Assembly: GCF_002879865.1 (NCBI RefSeq) | Contig: NZ_PNXY01000017.1 | Coordinates: 89,539 to 153,538 of the forward strand | Length of the DNA stretch: 64,000 nucleotides | Source of the DNA: Paraburkholderia rhynchosiae | GTDB lineage: Bacteria; Pseudomonadota; Gammaproteobacteria; Burkholderiales; Burkholderiaceae | Direction: 5' to 3' | Part shown: piece by piece, positions 8,285-17,585 of the stretch | Layout: each line of letters opens with the position of its first letter | How positions within the stretch are numbered: the first letter of the stretch is position 1 | Made by a program: the position numbers and the translations under genes | The notes under the pieces: model-generated | Told to the model about the DNA's origin: nothing | The model's database searches: none | What the model saw: the letters and a program-made list of their open reading frames with translations, nothing else

Positions 8285-9376
8285 ATGAGAAAGGCGCAAC
8301 GCAAAGCCGGGCGCGGCGCACAGCGAGGCGCGGCCATCATCAGCGCGTTGCTGGTGGTCGCGCTGTCGGCGATTCTCGTGTCCGGCATGCTGTGGCGTCA
8401 GCAGGTGCAAATTCGCCGGATCGAGAACCAGCGCCTGCTTGCCCAGGCGCAATGGGTCGCACGCGGCGCATTGGACTGGACCCGTCTGATTCTTCGCTCG
8501 GAAGGCGATACGTCGGCGGGCATCACGTATCTTGGCGGCGTGTGGGGCGTGCCGATCGCGAAAACACGTCTATCGGATTTTCTCGGCCAGATCGGCGAGG
8601 TGCGAGCGCAGCAAGGCGCGGCAACCTATCTGTCGGGATCGATTGAAGACGCTCAGGCCAAATTCAATCTTCGCAATCTGGTGGCGAGCCCCGCGCCCGG
8701 CGTCATGCAACTCGACATGGAGCAGATCGGCGCCTATCAGCGCCTGCTCGTGTCGCTTGGCGTGAACAGCCAGCTCGCGAAGAACACGGCGGTTCAGGTG
8801 CGCGCGAGCCTCGCGCAATCGGCAACGCGTTTTCAGACCGTCACGTCGACCTCCGGCACGACTTCGACGCCGGCCATCCAGGGCGGCGCAACCGGCGGCG
8901 GCTTTACTGACAAACCCGGCATCGAAGACGGCGACGACAGCGCCGCCCACGCGCCCTTGCAAATGACAAGCGTGGATTCGCTGCTCGACGTTCCCGGCTA
9001 TACGCCGGAGATGGTCGCGCGCTTGCGGCCCTTCGTCACCGTGTTACCGACGGTCTCGGCGGTCAACATGAATACGGCTTCCGCCGAAGTGATCGCCGCC
9101 GTCGTGCCGGGCATGAGTTTGTCCTCCGCACAGGCGTTCGTCGCGCGCCGGCAGACGGTGTTTTTCCATAACGTCAGCGATGTGCAGCTCGCGTTGCGCG
9201 GCGCGGGCGTGCAGTCCGTTTCGATCGATCCGAACGAGCTCGACGTCAACACGAACTACTTTTTGATCCACGGCCGCGTGCAGCACGAACGCGCCGAAGT
9301 GGACCGCACGACGCTCGTCTATCGCGATGCTTTGACTCACACTACACGTATCGTGCGGGTGCAAGACCAACTATGA
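8285..9376 (+). CDS. gspK: Minor pseudopilin GspK
   Basis: GspK caps the pseudopilus tip. The 363-aa protein has the leader end QRG followed by AAIISALLVVALSAILVSGMLW; unlike the other pseudopilins it lacks Glu at position 5, which is a known trait of GspK. It is also the largest pseudopilin, as expected, with a helical insertion containing DFLGQIGEVRAQQGAATYLSGSIEDAQAKFNLRNL and the C-terminal segment VNMNTASAEVIAAVVPG. It starts 1 bp after gspJ. Confidence 0.93.
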   Translation: MRKAQRKAGRGAQRGAAIISALLVVALSAILVSGMLWRQQVQIRRIENQRLLAQAQWVARGALDWTRLILRSEGDTSAGITYLGGVWGVPIAKTRLSDFLGQIGEVRAQQGAATYLSGSIEDAQAKFNLRNLVASPAPGVMQLDMEQIGAYQRLLVSLGVNSQLAKNTAVQVRASLAQSATRFQTVTSTSGTTSTPAIQGGATGGGFTDKPGIEDGDDSAAHAPLQMTSVDSLLDVPGYTPEMVARLRPFVTVLPTVSAVNMNTASAEVIAAVVPGMSLSSAQAFVARRQTVFFHNVSDVQLALRGAGVQSVSIDPNELDVNTNYFLIHGRVQHERAEVDRTTLVYRDALTHTTRIVRVQDQL

Positions 9377-9404
9377 ATAACGCCTTTCCCAGAGAGAGTG
9401 GCCT

Positions 9405-10823
9405 TTGAGCACGCTGATCGTCTTATTGCCGCCGCGTGATCCGGCGGTGCCGTCGCAGGAATGGCAACTGCCCGACTTGCCGTTCGTGCTGCTCGACAAG
9501 TCGGGACGCACGCAGCGCGCCGGGCGCTCCGCGCTTGCGCTGCTGCCTCGCGCCGCGTCGACGGTGCTGATGGTCGCCGCGCGGGACCTGCTGATGATGC
9601 CCGCCACGCTGCCGCCGCTGCGCGGGCCGAAGCTGCGCCAGGCGCTGCCCAACATCGTCGAGGATCAACTGATCCAGGACCCGCAAACCTGCCATATCGC
9701 CGTCGATCCGCAACCGGTCGGGGCAGGGCGGCAGGTGCTGGCGATCATCGATCGCGGCTGGTTCCGCTTTATCTGCGAAGCCTTTTCCGCGGCCGGTCAC
9801 CGTAGCCTGCGTGCGGTGCCGGTCACGCGCTGCCTGCCGGACGCCGCTGTGCCCGAGGCGCCGGTTGAAGTCGCCGAGACGGTGAGCGCGGGCGAGCCGG
9901 CGCTGGCGGGCGCAGGCGCGTCGCCGCGGGACGCCGCTCGCGCGGACAGCGCGGCCAATGTTTTAGCGGGCGCTGCGCCGGAAGTCGTGCCGATGGTTGC
10001 GGCGGTGCTCGGCGCCGTCGTGCAGACCGCGCCCGCGATGCTGCTCGAAGGCGCTGTCGGGAGCGGCATGCCGCGTGTCGAGCTGGCGATTGCGCGAGGC
10101 GCGCAAGGTGAAGGGCTGGCAGTGCCCGCCAATGCGGTGAACGCGACGCTCGGCGCGCTCGCCGGCGCGGCGCGGGTTTCCTTGTACATGCTGACCGAGG
10201 TGCCGGGCAACGAGCCGAGTCTCGGCGCGAGCAGCCCAGCCGGGCTCGCGGCGCATGTGCACGGCGCAAGTCCGCTGCCCTTCGAGCAACTCGCGCGCCG
10301 CGCGCTGGCGTGCCGCTTCGATCTCTGCCAGTTCGAGTTCGCGTCGCAGCCGTGGCGGCTCGACCGAGCGACGCTGCGCCGCTTGCGCTTGCCGGTGCTG
10401 CTGGCGGTCGGCGCGCTGGTGGTCGCGACCATCGGCGCGAATGTGCAGTGGTTGATGCTTTCGCGCCAGCGCGACGCAATCAGCACGCAGATGACCGAAC
10501 TGCTGCTGAACGCCTTCCCGAAGACGACGGTCGTGCTGGATGCGCCCGATCAGATGTCGCGTCAATTGCAGCAGTTGCGCGTGGCTGCCGGTGAGCTTTC
10601 GCCCGACGACTTCCTTTCGCTCGCCGATGGCCTTGCACGGTCGCTCCCGCCTGTGCCGGTCAACGGCATCGCCGCGCTCGATTATCACGACCGGCGGCTC
10701 GACGTCACCTTCAAGCCCGAGGTCAAGCTCGATCCCGATTTCGCCAAGCGCCTCGCGCGCAACGGACTCACGGGCGCAATCGACAGCAATACCGGCAAGT
10801 GGACCATCAGGAACGGACAATGA
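9405..10823 (+). CDS. gspL: Type II secretion inner-membrane protein GspL
   Basis: GspL anchors the GspE ATPase to the inner membrane. The 472-aa protein has an N-terminal actin-like cytoplasmic domain (MSTLIVLLPPRDPAVPSQEW, PALRGPK-type segment LPPLRGPKLRQALPNIVEDQL), one membrane segment (about LRLPVLLAVGALVVATIGA, near residue 335) and a periplasmic ferredoxin-like domain ending NSNTGKWTIRNGQ-like. An Ala-rich low-complexity linker (about residues 145-215) is longer than usual. The start is TTG preceded by AGAGAGAG; there is no ATG nearby. The stop overlaps gspM in ATGA. Confidence 0.9.
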   Translation: MSTLIVLLPPRDPAVPSQEWQLPDLPFVLLDKSGRTQRAGRSALALLPRAASTVLMVAARDLLMMPATLPPLRGPKLRQALPNIVEDQLIQDPQTCHIAVDPQPVGAGRQVLAIIDRGWFRFICEAFSAAGHRSLRAVPVTRCLPDAAVPEAPVEVAETVSAGEPALAGAGASPRDAARADSAANVLAGAAPEVVPMVAAVLGAVVQTAPAMLLEGAVGSGMPRVELAIARGAQGEGLAVPANAVNATLGALAGAARVSLYMLTEVPGNEPSLGASSPAGLAAHVHGASPLPFEQLARRALACRFDLCQFEFASQPWRLDRATLRRLRLPVLLAVGALVVATIGANVQWLMLSRQRDAISTQMTELLLNAFPKTTVVLDAPDQMSRQLQQLRVAAGELSPDDFLSLADGLARSLPPVPVNGIAALDYHDRRLDVTFKPEVKLDPDFAKRLARNGLTGAIDSNTGKWTIRNGQ

Positions 10824-11323
10824 AAGCTGAACTCGCTCAAACCTGGGCAGGCTTCTGGGACCAGCGAACCGACCGCGAAAAGGCGTTGCTGACGTGGGGC
10901 GGCGGTGTGCTCGCCGTGGTGATCGCGTGGTCGGTGCTATGGGCGCCGGCGCAGGAGGGGCGCGCGCGTCTGCATGAATCGCTGCCCACCTTGCAGCGGC
11001 AACTCGCGCAGATGACCGCGCAAGCCAACGAAGCGCGCCAACTGTCGGCGGCGGTTCAAGGCGTCGCGCCGACCGGCGCCGCGCTGAAGGACGCCCTCTC
11101 CGCGTCGCTCAGCGACCATGGCCTCGCGGCGACGCAGGTCCAGGTGATCGGCAACGCGGTGCAGGTGCAACTGAAGAACGCGTCGTTTCCCGCATGGACG
11201 GCCTGGGTCGACGACGTGCGCCGCCAGTTCAAGGTGCAGGTGGCCGAAGCGCACGTGACCGCGCTCAAGGACGATGGCCAGGTGGATCTCACTGCGTCGT
11301 TGCAGCCATCCACGGTCAAGTAA
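10820..11323 (+). CDS. gspM: Type II secretion protein GspM
   Basis: GspM is a bitopic partner of GspL in the inner-membrane platform. The 167-aa protein begins MKAELAQTWAGFWDQRTDREKALLTWGGG, the standard GspM opening, followed by one membrane segment (VLAVVIAWSVLW) and a small periplasmic domain. ATG 10820 overlaps the gspL stop (ATGA). Confidence 0.92.
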   Translation: MKAELAQTWAGFWDQRTDREKALLTWGGGVLAVVIAWSVLWAPAQEGRARLHESLPTLQRQLAQMTAQANEARQLSAAVQGVAPTGAALKDALSASLSDHGLAATQVQVIGNAVQVQLKNASFPAWTAWVDDVRRQFKVQVAEAHVTALKDDGQVDLTASLQPSTVK

Positions 11324-11345
11324 CCGCGCTGTCACGGGATCTCGC

Positions 11346-12125
11346 ATGACTTACTGGATGCGGCGCCTGCGCGCCGCGCTGCCCTGGCTGCTTGTCGCGC
11401 TGTTTGCGAGCGCGGCCGTGCTGCTCGCGTTGTTGCCGGCCGCGTGGATCACGCCGCAATTCGCCCGTCAAAGCGGCGGTCACGTGAACCTCGTCGACCC
11501 GGCCGGTTCTCTGTGGCACGGCTCCGCGACACTGATGCTGGCCGCCGGCTCCGACATGAGCGCCGCGACGCTGCTGCCGGGACGGATCGAATGGCGCACC
11601 GCGTTCTGGCCGCTCTTCACCGGCCGTGTGCGCATGACCATGCGGCATAGCGAGGCAATGCCGGACCCCATCACCATCGACGCGACGCCGCGCAGCGCCA
11701 ACGTCACGCCCGGCACGATCGCCGTACCGGCCTCGCTGCTGAGCGGTCTCGGTGCGCCTTTCAACACCCTCGACCTTCAGGGCGATGTGCGGCTGTCGTG
11801 GTCCGACTGGCGCAGTTTCAACCGCGAAGCGTTCGGTCAGTTGACGGTGGCGCTGAACGACGTCAGTTCGCGCGTCTCGCCGGTGAAGCCGCTCGGCTCG
11901 TATCAACTCGTGTTTCAGGCCCAGGGCGTCTCGTCCACGCTCGATCTGCGGACCGTCAAGGGTCCACTGATGCTGAACGGCCGCGGCATCGTATCCGAGG
12001 CTTCCACGTCGTTTCGCGGAACGGCCAGTGCCGCGCCCGAGGCGCGGGACAATCTCGCGGGACTGTTAAACCTGTTGGGACGGCCAAGCGGACCGGACAC
12101 CGTTACCTTGTCGTTTGCGCATTGA
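11346..12125 (+). CDS. gspN: Type II secretion protein GspN
   Basis: GspN is a non-universal T2SS component with an N-terminal membrane anchor and a periplasmic domain. The 259-aa product starts MTYWMRRLRAALPWLLVALFASAAVLLALLPAAWI and contains LVDPAGSLWHGSATLML and LLGRPSGPDTVTLSFAH, both typical of GspN. It is the last gene of the cluster and is followed by a strong terminator 40 bp downstream. ATG 11346 is chosen because earlier starts would overlap gspM. Confidence 0.9.
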   Translation: MTYWMRRLRAALPWLLVALFASAAVLLALLPAAWITPQFARQSGGHVNLVDPAGSLWHGSATLMLAAGSDMSAATLLPGRIEWRTAFWPLFTGRVRMTMRHSEAMPDPITIDATPRSANVTPGTIAVPASLLSGLGAPFNTLDLQGDVRLSWSDWRSFNREAFGQLTVALNDVSSRVSPVKPLGSYQLVFQAQGVSSTLDLRTVKGPLMLNGRGIVSEASTSFRGTASAAPEARDNLAGLLNLLGRPSGPDTVTLSFAH

Positions 12126-12165
12126 GCGCAGCGCGTACGCCGAAAAGCGCGTTCATGCGCCATGA

Positions 12166-12208
12166 AAAAGAGGCATGACCGGTGCGATTGCCCGGTCATG
12201 CCTCTTTT
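12166..12208. terminator. Bidirectional terminator between gspN and the efflux gene
   Basis: A perfect 17-bp inverted repeat (AAAAGAGGCATGACCGG and its complement) with a 9-nt loop carries an A-run on the left and a T-run on the right. It can therefore end both the gsp operon (plus) and the outer-membrane efflux gene (minus). Confidence 0.92.
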
Positions 12209-12247
12209 GTTTTTGGAACGCAGCGGCTGTCGGGTCCGCTGCGCGCC

Positions 12248-13825
12248 CTACTTGCCTTGCAACTGCGCGTCCAACGGCGGCGTCGCTGCGCTCTGTGAGA
12301 CTGCCGTGGGCGATGCCGCCGGCAACGGGGCGGGCGCGACCACGTCTCCGGTTTCGCGGTTCATCTGCGACACGTCCCAGCCGCCGCCGAGCGCCTTCAC
12401 CAGCCCGACTGACGACACCATCCGCTGTCCCGCGATGGTCTGAAGTTTCTGCTCGGCCGTGAAGGCCGTGGTCTGCGCGGTCAGCACGTTGACATAGCCG
12501 ACCGTGCCCGCCTTGTATTCGTTCGTCACGATGGCGAGCGCCTGGCGCGCCGAGTCTACCGCCTGCTGCTGCACCACGATCTCCCGTTCGAGGATGCGCT
12601 GCGAAGCGAGGTTGTCCTCGACGTCCTGGAACGCGGCGAGCACCGTTTGGCGGTAAGTCGCGACGTTCTGGTCGTAGGCGGCGCGAGCGGCTTCGGTTTG
12701 CGCGCGGCGCAGGCCGGCGTCGAACAAGGTGGCCGCGAGTTGCGGGCCGAGCGTCCAGAAGCGCGACGGCGCGCTCAGCAATTGCGAAAGCACCGAATTT
12801 TCAAAACCGCCGCTCGCCGACAAAGTGAGCGACGGGAAGAACGCGGCAATCGCGACGCCGATCTGCTCATTGGCAGCCGCGGCCTTGCGTTCCGCCGACG
12901 CGATGTCCGGCCGCCGCTCCAGCAGCGCCGATGGCATTTGCGCGGGCACGGCGGGCGGCGTCGCGGTGAGCGGCATCGGCGGGATGGAGAAGGTCGACGC
13001 CGGTTCGCCCACGAGCACCGCGATGGCGTGTTCGTCCTGAGCGCGCTGTACGCCGTTATCGATCGCGGATGCCTGCGCCGATTGCAACTGCGTTTGCGCC
13101 TGAATGACGTCGGAACGCGCGGCGACGCCCGCGGCGTACTGGTTTTGCGTGAGTTGCAGCGAGCGCGCGTAAGCGGCAACGGTTTCGTCGAGCAGCTTCT
13201 GGTTCGCATCGAGCGCGCGCAGTGCGAAATAGGTCTGGGCGAGCGTGGCTTGCGCGGACAGCCGCGCGTTGGCCAGGTCCGCCGCGGCGCCTTGCTCGCC
13301 GGCTTTCCGCGAGTTGACCGAGCGGGTGACCGAGCCCCACAGGTCGGGCTCCCAGCTCGCGTCGAGTTGAACATTGAAACTGTTGCTGATGAGCGAGCGG
13401 CTGCTGCCGGTCGTCAATGTCCTACTCGACGAAGCACCATTGCCCGAGCGCGTAGCGCCCGCCGACAAGCCGACGGTCGGAAAATACGCTGCCCGTGCCT
13501 CGCCGACTAGCGCCCGAGCCTGGCGATACGCGGCAGCGTATTGGGCGACGGTCTGATTCGCCGTGTTCAGCTTGTCTTCCAGCGCGTTGAGCTGGGGGTC
13601 CTGATAGACGGTCCACCACGGGCCGCGGTCCTGCTGATCCGCCGGTTGCGCGACTTTCCAGCCGGGCGCGGCTTCCTTGTAGGAGGCGGGAATCTCGGCG
13701 GCGGGGCGCTTGTAGTCGGGGCCGACGGCGCAAGCAGCGACGAGCGCCGCGACGCATGCCGCAACCGCGATGGTCAGGACGCGAGGCGCAAAGGTCCGCG
13801 CGGACGAGATTCGATCACACTGCAT
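12248..13825 (-). CDS. RND efflux outer-membrane lipoprotein, NodT/OprM family
   Basis: This is a trimeric outer-membrane channel subunit of a tripartite efflux pump. The 525-aa protein has a lipoprotein signal peptide with lipobox LVAAC (AVGPDYKRPAAEIPASY follows the Cys), then two OEP repeats: ALEDKLNTANQTVAQYAAAYRQARALVGEARAAYFP and LEREIVVQQQAVDSARQALAI, and the diagnostic LLERRPDIASAERKAAAANEQIGVAIAAFFPSLTLSA. No inner-membrane RND pump or periplasmic adaptor is adjacent, so the partner is unknown. The MFS exporter 1.4 kb away on the other strand is one possible partner; this is inference from proximity. Confidence 0.93.
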   Translation of the reverse strand: MQCDRISSARTFAPRVLTIAVAACVAALVAACAVGPDYKRPAAEIPASYKEAAPGWKVAQPADQQDRGPWWTVYQDPQLNALEDKLNTANQTVAQYAAAYRQARALVGEARAAYFPTVGLSAGATRSGNGASSSRTLTTGSSRSLISNSFNVQLDASWEPDLWGSVTRSVNSRKAGEQGAAADLANARLSAQATLAQTYFALRALDANQKLLDETVAAYARSLQLTQNQYAAGVAARSDVIQAQTQLQSAQASAIDNGVQRAQDEHAIAVLVGEPASTFSIPPMPLTATPPAVPAQMPSALLERRPDIASAERKAAAANEQIGVAIAAFFPSLTLSASGGFENSVLSQLLSAPSRFWTLGPQLAATLFDAGLRRAQTEAARAAYDQNVATYRQTVLAAFQDVEDNLASQRILEREIVVQQQAVDSARQALAIVTNEYKAGTVGYVNVLTAQTTAFTAEQKLQTIAGQRMVSSVGLVKALGGGWDVSQMNRETGDVVAPAPLPAASPTAVSQSAATPPLDAQLQGK

Positions 13826-14014
13826 GCATTGAATTCCTTCTGGACGCCCGCGTGCCGCTGATGACGGCGCTGCCGGCCGGTATGGTTTGCCGGCATGTTA
13901 GCGTATGAGCCCGCTGGGCGCGGGAAACAGAAAGGTTAATGCGGTATGCGATGGAGGTGTGTTACCGACGGTGTCGCGAAGGTTACGCGCTGTTACCGGC
14001 GGAGCATCGGGGCA

Positions 14015-14341
14015 TCAGGCCCGCGGCTCGACCCGCGACTCGGAAGTCGTCTTGCGAGCCAGTCTGCCGGCCGCCGCGCGGCACGGCGCTTCGCCACGCG
14101 ACTGGCAGGCGCTTGCGGCGCCTTCCACCGCCGCCGCGCTTTGCGCCGCCTTCACGCTCTTGCGCCCTCGCCGATGTTCGGCCCACGCCAATACCGCGAC
14201 ACCCACCGACCCGCCGGGCACTACGAATAGCGCGGCAAACAACGCGAGTTTCCACCAGCGATGCGGACCCCGGAAGCTGTGCAGAGCGGAATCGGTCAGG
14301 GAGCGGCTCAGGCCGCCGAGGGTATTTTTCAGGTACAGCAT
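14015..14341 (-). CDS. Small hydrophobic protein of unknown function
   Basis: A 108-aa protein beginning MLYLKNTLGGLSRSLTDSALHSFRGPHRWWKLALFAALFVVPGG, with one or two membrane segments (ALFAALFVVPGGSVGVAVLAW) and a basic, Ala-rich C-terminal tail. It lies alone between the efflux lipoprotein gene and the divergent marR gene. I do not recognise a family. Codon use and the plausible N-terminus favour a real gene, but the low-complexity tail is less certain. Confidence 0.5.
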   Translation of the reverse strand: MLYLKNTLGGLSRSLTDSALHSFRGPHRWWKLALFAALFVVPGGSVGVAVLAWAEHRRGRKSVKAAQSAAAVEGAASACQSRGEAPCRAAAGRLARKTTSESRVEPRA

Positions 14342-14443
14342 GAGAGGGACATCCTTGGGTGACGCCGGGTCGGCGGCGTACAGAAGCGGTCAGAACATGG
14401 TCTCGGGCGGCGCGGATCGCGTAACTCGTTGCTGAATATAATA

Positions 14444-14472
14444 TTGACTATGCAAGTAAATTTCAAGATACT
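14444..14472 (+). promoter_or_regulatory. Predicted sigma-70 promoter of the marR gene
   Basis: TTGACT (14444-14449), a 17-bp spacer and GATACT (14467-14472) lie about 115 bp before the marR start, in a locally AT-rich patch (ATATAATATTGACTATGC) unlike the GC-rich surroundings. MarR operators often overlap such promoters; I saw no clear long palindrome. Confidence 0.45.
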
Positions 14473-14588
14473 GTCGCAGCGCGTGGGGGCGCCGTTGTTT
14501 TTAGGCGGCTCACACGACAAGAACTTGCAATTGGACCTTCCCGCTCAGCAGCTAAAATTCGCCTGCTTGCGATGTCCCCGGATACAAG

Positions 14589-15131
14589 ATGACTGACGGT
14601 CCCTACAAAGCGGATGAGATCCGGCTCGATTCGAGCCTTGGCTACTATCTGTCGAAAGCCCGCAATGTGCTGGTCGAGCGCACCGACCGCGCGGTCAAGC
14701 CGTTGGGGCTGACCGCTCAGCAGATCGGCGTGATTCTGATGTTGGCCGCAGGTCGCGCAAGTACGCCGTTCGAGTTGTCGCGGGTGATGTCTTATGACAG
14801 CGGTTCGATGACGCGTCTGCTGGACCGCCTTGAAAAGAAAGGCTTTGTATTGCGCACGCGCAGCGACGCCGATCGCCGGATGGTCAAGCTTGAGTTGACG
14901 CCGCAAGGCCATGAAGCGGCGCGCCAGTTGCCGGCCATCGGCGCGGCCGTGTTGAATCAACAGTTGCGCGGCTTCTCGACCGCCGAGCTGGCGACGTTGA
15001 TCGCACTGCTCGATCGCTTTATTGCCAACGGTATGGACCCCGGTTCTAACGTTGGATGCGGGCTGAGTGAGCAAGGCGAATCATTGGACGAAATGCCCGA
15101 CGCGTCATCGCCGGAAGGCGGCGAGCAATAA
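14589..15131 (+). CDS. MarR-family transcriptional regulator
   Basis: A winged-helix repressor typical of efflux control. In the 180-aa protein, LTAQQIGVILMLAAGRASTPFELSRVMSYDSGSMTRLLDRLEKKGFVLRTRSDADRRMVKLELTPQGHEAA covers the helix-turn-helix and wing (DRR motif). The 40-residue C-terminal tail beyond the dimerisation helices is Ser/Glu-rich. The drug exporter gene follows 134 bp downstream on the same strand, the usual emrR-emrB type arrangement, so it probably represses that gene in response to an aromatic ligand (inference). Confidence 0.92.
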   Translation: MTDGPYKADEIRLDSSLGYYLSKARNVLVERTDRAVKPLGLTAQQIGVILMLAAGRASTPFELSRVMSYDSGSMTRLLDRLEKKGFVLRTRSDADRRMVKLELTPQGHEAARQLPAIGAAVLNQQLRGFSTAELATLIALLDRFIANGMDPGSNVGCGLSEQGESLDEMPDASSPEGGEQ

Positions 15132-15265
15132 GCACGACGCGCATTTTTAAGGCGCCGTTCTATCCCGATATCTGTCTGGGCAGAGTGTGACGGAACATGT
15201 ATGCGTGCAGTAGGAGCGACGCGGCAAACCTGGCACGACAACTTTCCCGCTGAGGAGAAAAACAC

Positions 15266-16852
15266 ATGGACGCTACGGCTTCCCTCGCTGCTGAACCGGC
15301 GGCCCTACCTGCGACGCCACCAGCCGCGGAACCGGCGCCGCTCAAAGGCGGCGCGCTCGCCTTGCTTACGGTCGGTCTCGCGCTCGGCACCTTCATGGAG
15401 GTGCTGGATACGTCGATTGCGAACGTCGCCGTGCCGACGATCTCCGGCAGTCTCGGCGTGGCGACCAGCCAGGGCACATGGGTGATTTCGTCGTATTCGG
15501 TCGCGTCGGCGATTGCGGTGCCCCTGACGGGCTGGCTCGCGCGGCGCGTCGGCGAAGTCCGGCTCTTCACGCTGTCCGTGCTGCTCTTCACGATCGCCTC
15601 CGCGCTGTGCGGTTTCGCGCACAACTTTGAGTCGCTGATCTTCTTTCGTCTCGTTCAAGGGCTCGTGTCCGGGCCGATGGTGCCGCTGTCGCAGACGATT
15701 CTGATGCGCTCGTATCCGGCCGAGAAACGTGGGCTCGCGCTCGGCCTATGGGCGATGACCGTGATTTGCGCGCCGATCTTCGGGCCAGTGATGGGCGGCT
15801 ACATCACCGACAACTACACGTGGCCGTGGATCTTCTATATCAACGTGCCGATCGGGCTCTTCTCCGCGGCGTGCGCATTCGTGCTGCTGCGTGGACGCGA
15901 AACAAAAACGACGCAGCAGCGTATCGATGCCGTCGGTCTGACGTTGCTCGTGATCGGCGTGGCGTGCCTGCAGATGGTGCTCGACCTCGGCAAGGATCGC
16001 GACTGGTTCAACTCGACGTTTATCGTGACGCTCGCGGTGATCGCGGTGGTGTCGATCGCGTTCATGCTGGTGTGGGAGATGACCGAGACAGAGCCGGTCG
16101 TCGACCTTTCGCTGTTCAAGGACCGCAACTTTGCGCTCGGCGTCGTTATCGTCTCGTTCGGCTTCATGGCCTTCTTCGGCTCAGTGGTGATCTTCCCGTT
16201 GTGGCTGCAAACCGTGATGGGTTACACCGCCGGCCTCGCGGGTCTCGCGACCGCGCCGGTCGGCTTGCTTGCGCTTTTCCTCTCGCCGATGATCGGCAAG
16301 AACATGCATCGGCTGAACCTGCGCGTAATCGCGAGCTTCGCGTTCATCGTGTTCGCGTTCGTGTCGTTCTGGAACTCCACTTTCACGCTCGACGTGCCGT
16401 TCAATCACGTGATCTGGCCGCGTCTGGTGCAAGGTATCGGCGTGGCCTGCTTCTTCGTGCCGATGACGACGATCACGCTGTCGAGCGTATCCGACGAACG
16501 GCTGGCGAGTGCGTCCGGCCTGTCGAATTTCTTCCGCACGTTGTCGGGGGCGATCGGCACCGCGATCAGTACGACTTATTGGGAGAACGATACGATCCGC
16601 CATCACGCGATGCTGGTCGACAATGTCAGCGTCTATGCCGCGAACACCAACGCATACACCAATGCGCTCGCCGGCGTCGGCCTGTCCGGCGACAGCATTA
16701 CCGCACAGCTCAATCAGGTGGTGACCGCGCAGGCTTATATGCTGGCCACGAACGATTTCTTCCGAATTTCGTGCGCGGGGTTCCTGGTGCTCGCGGTGCT
16801 GGTGTGGGTCACCAAACCGCGCAAAGGCGTCGGGCCTTCGATGGGGCACTGA
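15266..16852 (+). CDS. DHA2-family multidrug exporter (EmrB/QacA type MFS)
   Basis: A 528-aa proton-driven multidrug exporter of the 14-TM DHA2 class. The motif LDTSIANVAVPTISGSLGVATSQGTWVISSY in TM1-2, the GWLARRVGEVRLF loop 2-3 signature and GPVMGGYITDNYTWPWIFYINVPIG (motif C region) are clear. An Ala/Pro-rich N-terminal tail (about 30 residues) precedes TM1. GAGGAG 9 bp before the ATG is a good RBS. EmrB exporters usually act with an EmrA/HlyD adaptor encoded beside them; none is present between marR and this gene or after it. Confidence 0.93.
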   Translation: MDATASLAAEPAALPATPPAAEPAPLKGGALALLTVGLALGTFMEVLDTSIANVAVPTISGSLGVATSQGTWVISSYSVASAIAVPLTGWLARRVGEVRLFTLSVLLFTIASALCGFAHNFESLIFFRLVQGLVSGPMVPLSQTILMRSYPAEKRGLALGLWAMTVICAPIFGPVMGGYITDNYTWPWIFYINVPIGLFSAACAFVLLRGRETKTTQQRIDAVGLTLLVIGVACLQMVLDLGKDRDWFNSTFIVTLAVIAVVSIAFMLVWEMTETEPVVDLSLFKDRNFALGVVIVSFGFMAFFGSVVIFPLWLQTVMGYTAGLAGLATAPVGLLALFLSPMIGKNMHRLNLRVIASFAFIVFAFVSFWNSTFTLDVPFNHVIWPRLVQGIGVACFFVPMTTITLSSVSDERLASASGLSNFFRTLSGAIGTAISTTYWENDTIRHHAMLVDNVSVYAANTNAYTNALAGVGLSGDSITAQLNQVVTAQAYMLATNDFFRISCAGFLVLAVLVWVTKPRKGVGPSMGH

Positions 16853-16871
16853 ACGGCGCGTCACACTCCGC

Positions 16872-17372
16872 TCATTGACTCACGGCTTCGCCGTTCGACC
16901 GGGGGACCGACTGCCCTTGCAGCGCGTCCCGATGCATCGCCGTGGACGCGGGTTGCGGCGGCTTCAGGTCGGTTCTTTGTGCGCCTGGCGCCGCGCCTCG
17001 CACGTATTCCTTGAAGTCGGCGCCCGCTTCCCATGGATTCGGCGTGCAGCCAAGCGACCCGTCGCAATGCGCGGCAAAGCCGATTGTCGCGGTGCCGTCG
17101 GGATTTGCCGTGCGGGTGATCTGATACGCCAGCGCGCGCTTGCCGCCATCGGGGCCGGCGGTCTGGATCAGCGTGTCGGTCGCGGATTCCACCTGGTAGG
17201 TCGAGTTGTTCGTCACCCATGTTTGCGCACGTTGCCACCAGAGGTCGCATTCGGCTTTGTTCGAACACGTCAACGGCGTGGTTGCAATCTGCATCACGTC
17301 GGGATCGACTTGCCCTTGCGTCGAACATGCCGCCGCGGCAACGCACAATACGGCCAACAGACCTTTCTTCAT
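16872..17372 (-). CDS. Putative lipoprotein of unknown function
   Basis: A 166-aa protein with a lipoprotein signal (MKKGLLAVLCVAAAACS, lipobox AAAC). The body has two Cys in LTCSNKAECDLWWQRAQTWVTNNSTYQVESATDTLIQT and one more pair in AHCDGSLGCTPNPW, suggesting disulfides. Its ending is Pro/Gln-rich. This pattern recurs in Burkholderia hypothetical lipoproteins, but no function is known to me. It is convergent with the MFS exporter gene (20 bp apart) and has GGGAGGAT as a plausible RBS upstream. Confidence 0.75.
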   Translation of the reverse strand: MKKGLLAVLCVAAAACSTQGQVDPDVMQIATTPLTCSNKAECDLWWQRAQTWVTNNSTYQVESATDTLIQTAGPDGGKRALAYQITRTANPDGTATIGFAAHCDGSLGCTPNPWEAGADFKEYVRGAAPGAQRTDLKPPQPASTAMHRDALQGQSVPRSNGEAVSQ

Positions 17373-17525
17373 CACGTTGATCCTCCCTCTTGCGAGCGTG
17401 TCGTATCAGTTTGGACCGCGACGTGAAGAGCGTGTTTCATCTGCATCGGAGAAACGTGAAGCCCGCGAACAATTTGCCGATGAGCTCATGCGCGGCGGGT
17501 TTTGTGTAGCCATTACTTGCGCGCG

Positions 17526-17552
17526 AAAAAAAGCGGCCACGTGGGCCGCTTT
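17526..17552 (-). terminator. Rho-independent terminator of gshA
   Basis: On the minus strand AAGCGGCC / GGCCGCTT forms a stem with a short ACGTG loop followed by seven T residues, 33 bp beyond the gshA stop codon. Confidence 0.85.
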
Positions 17553-17585
17553 CCGTGCTGCGCGCTCTGTACCGCTGTTTCTTCG

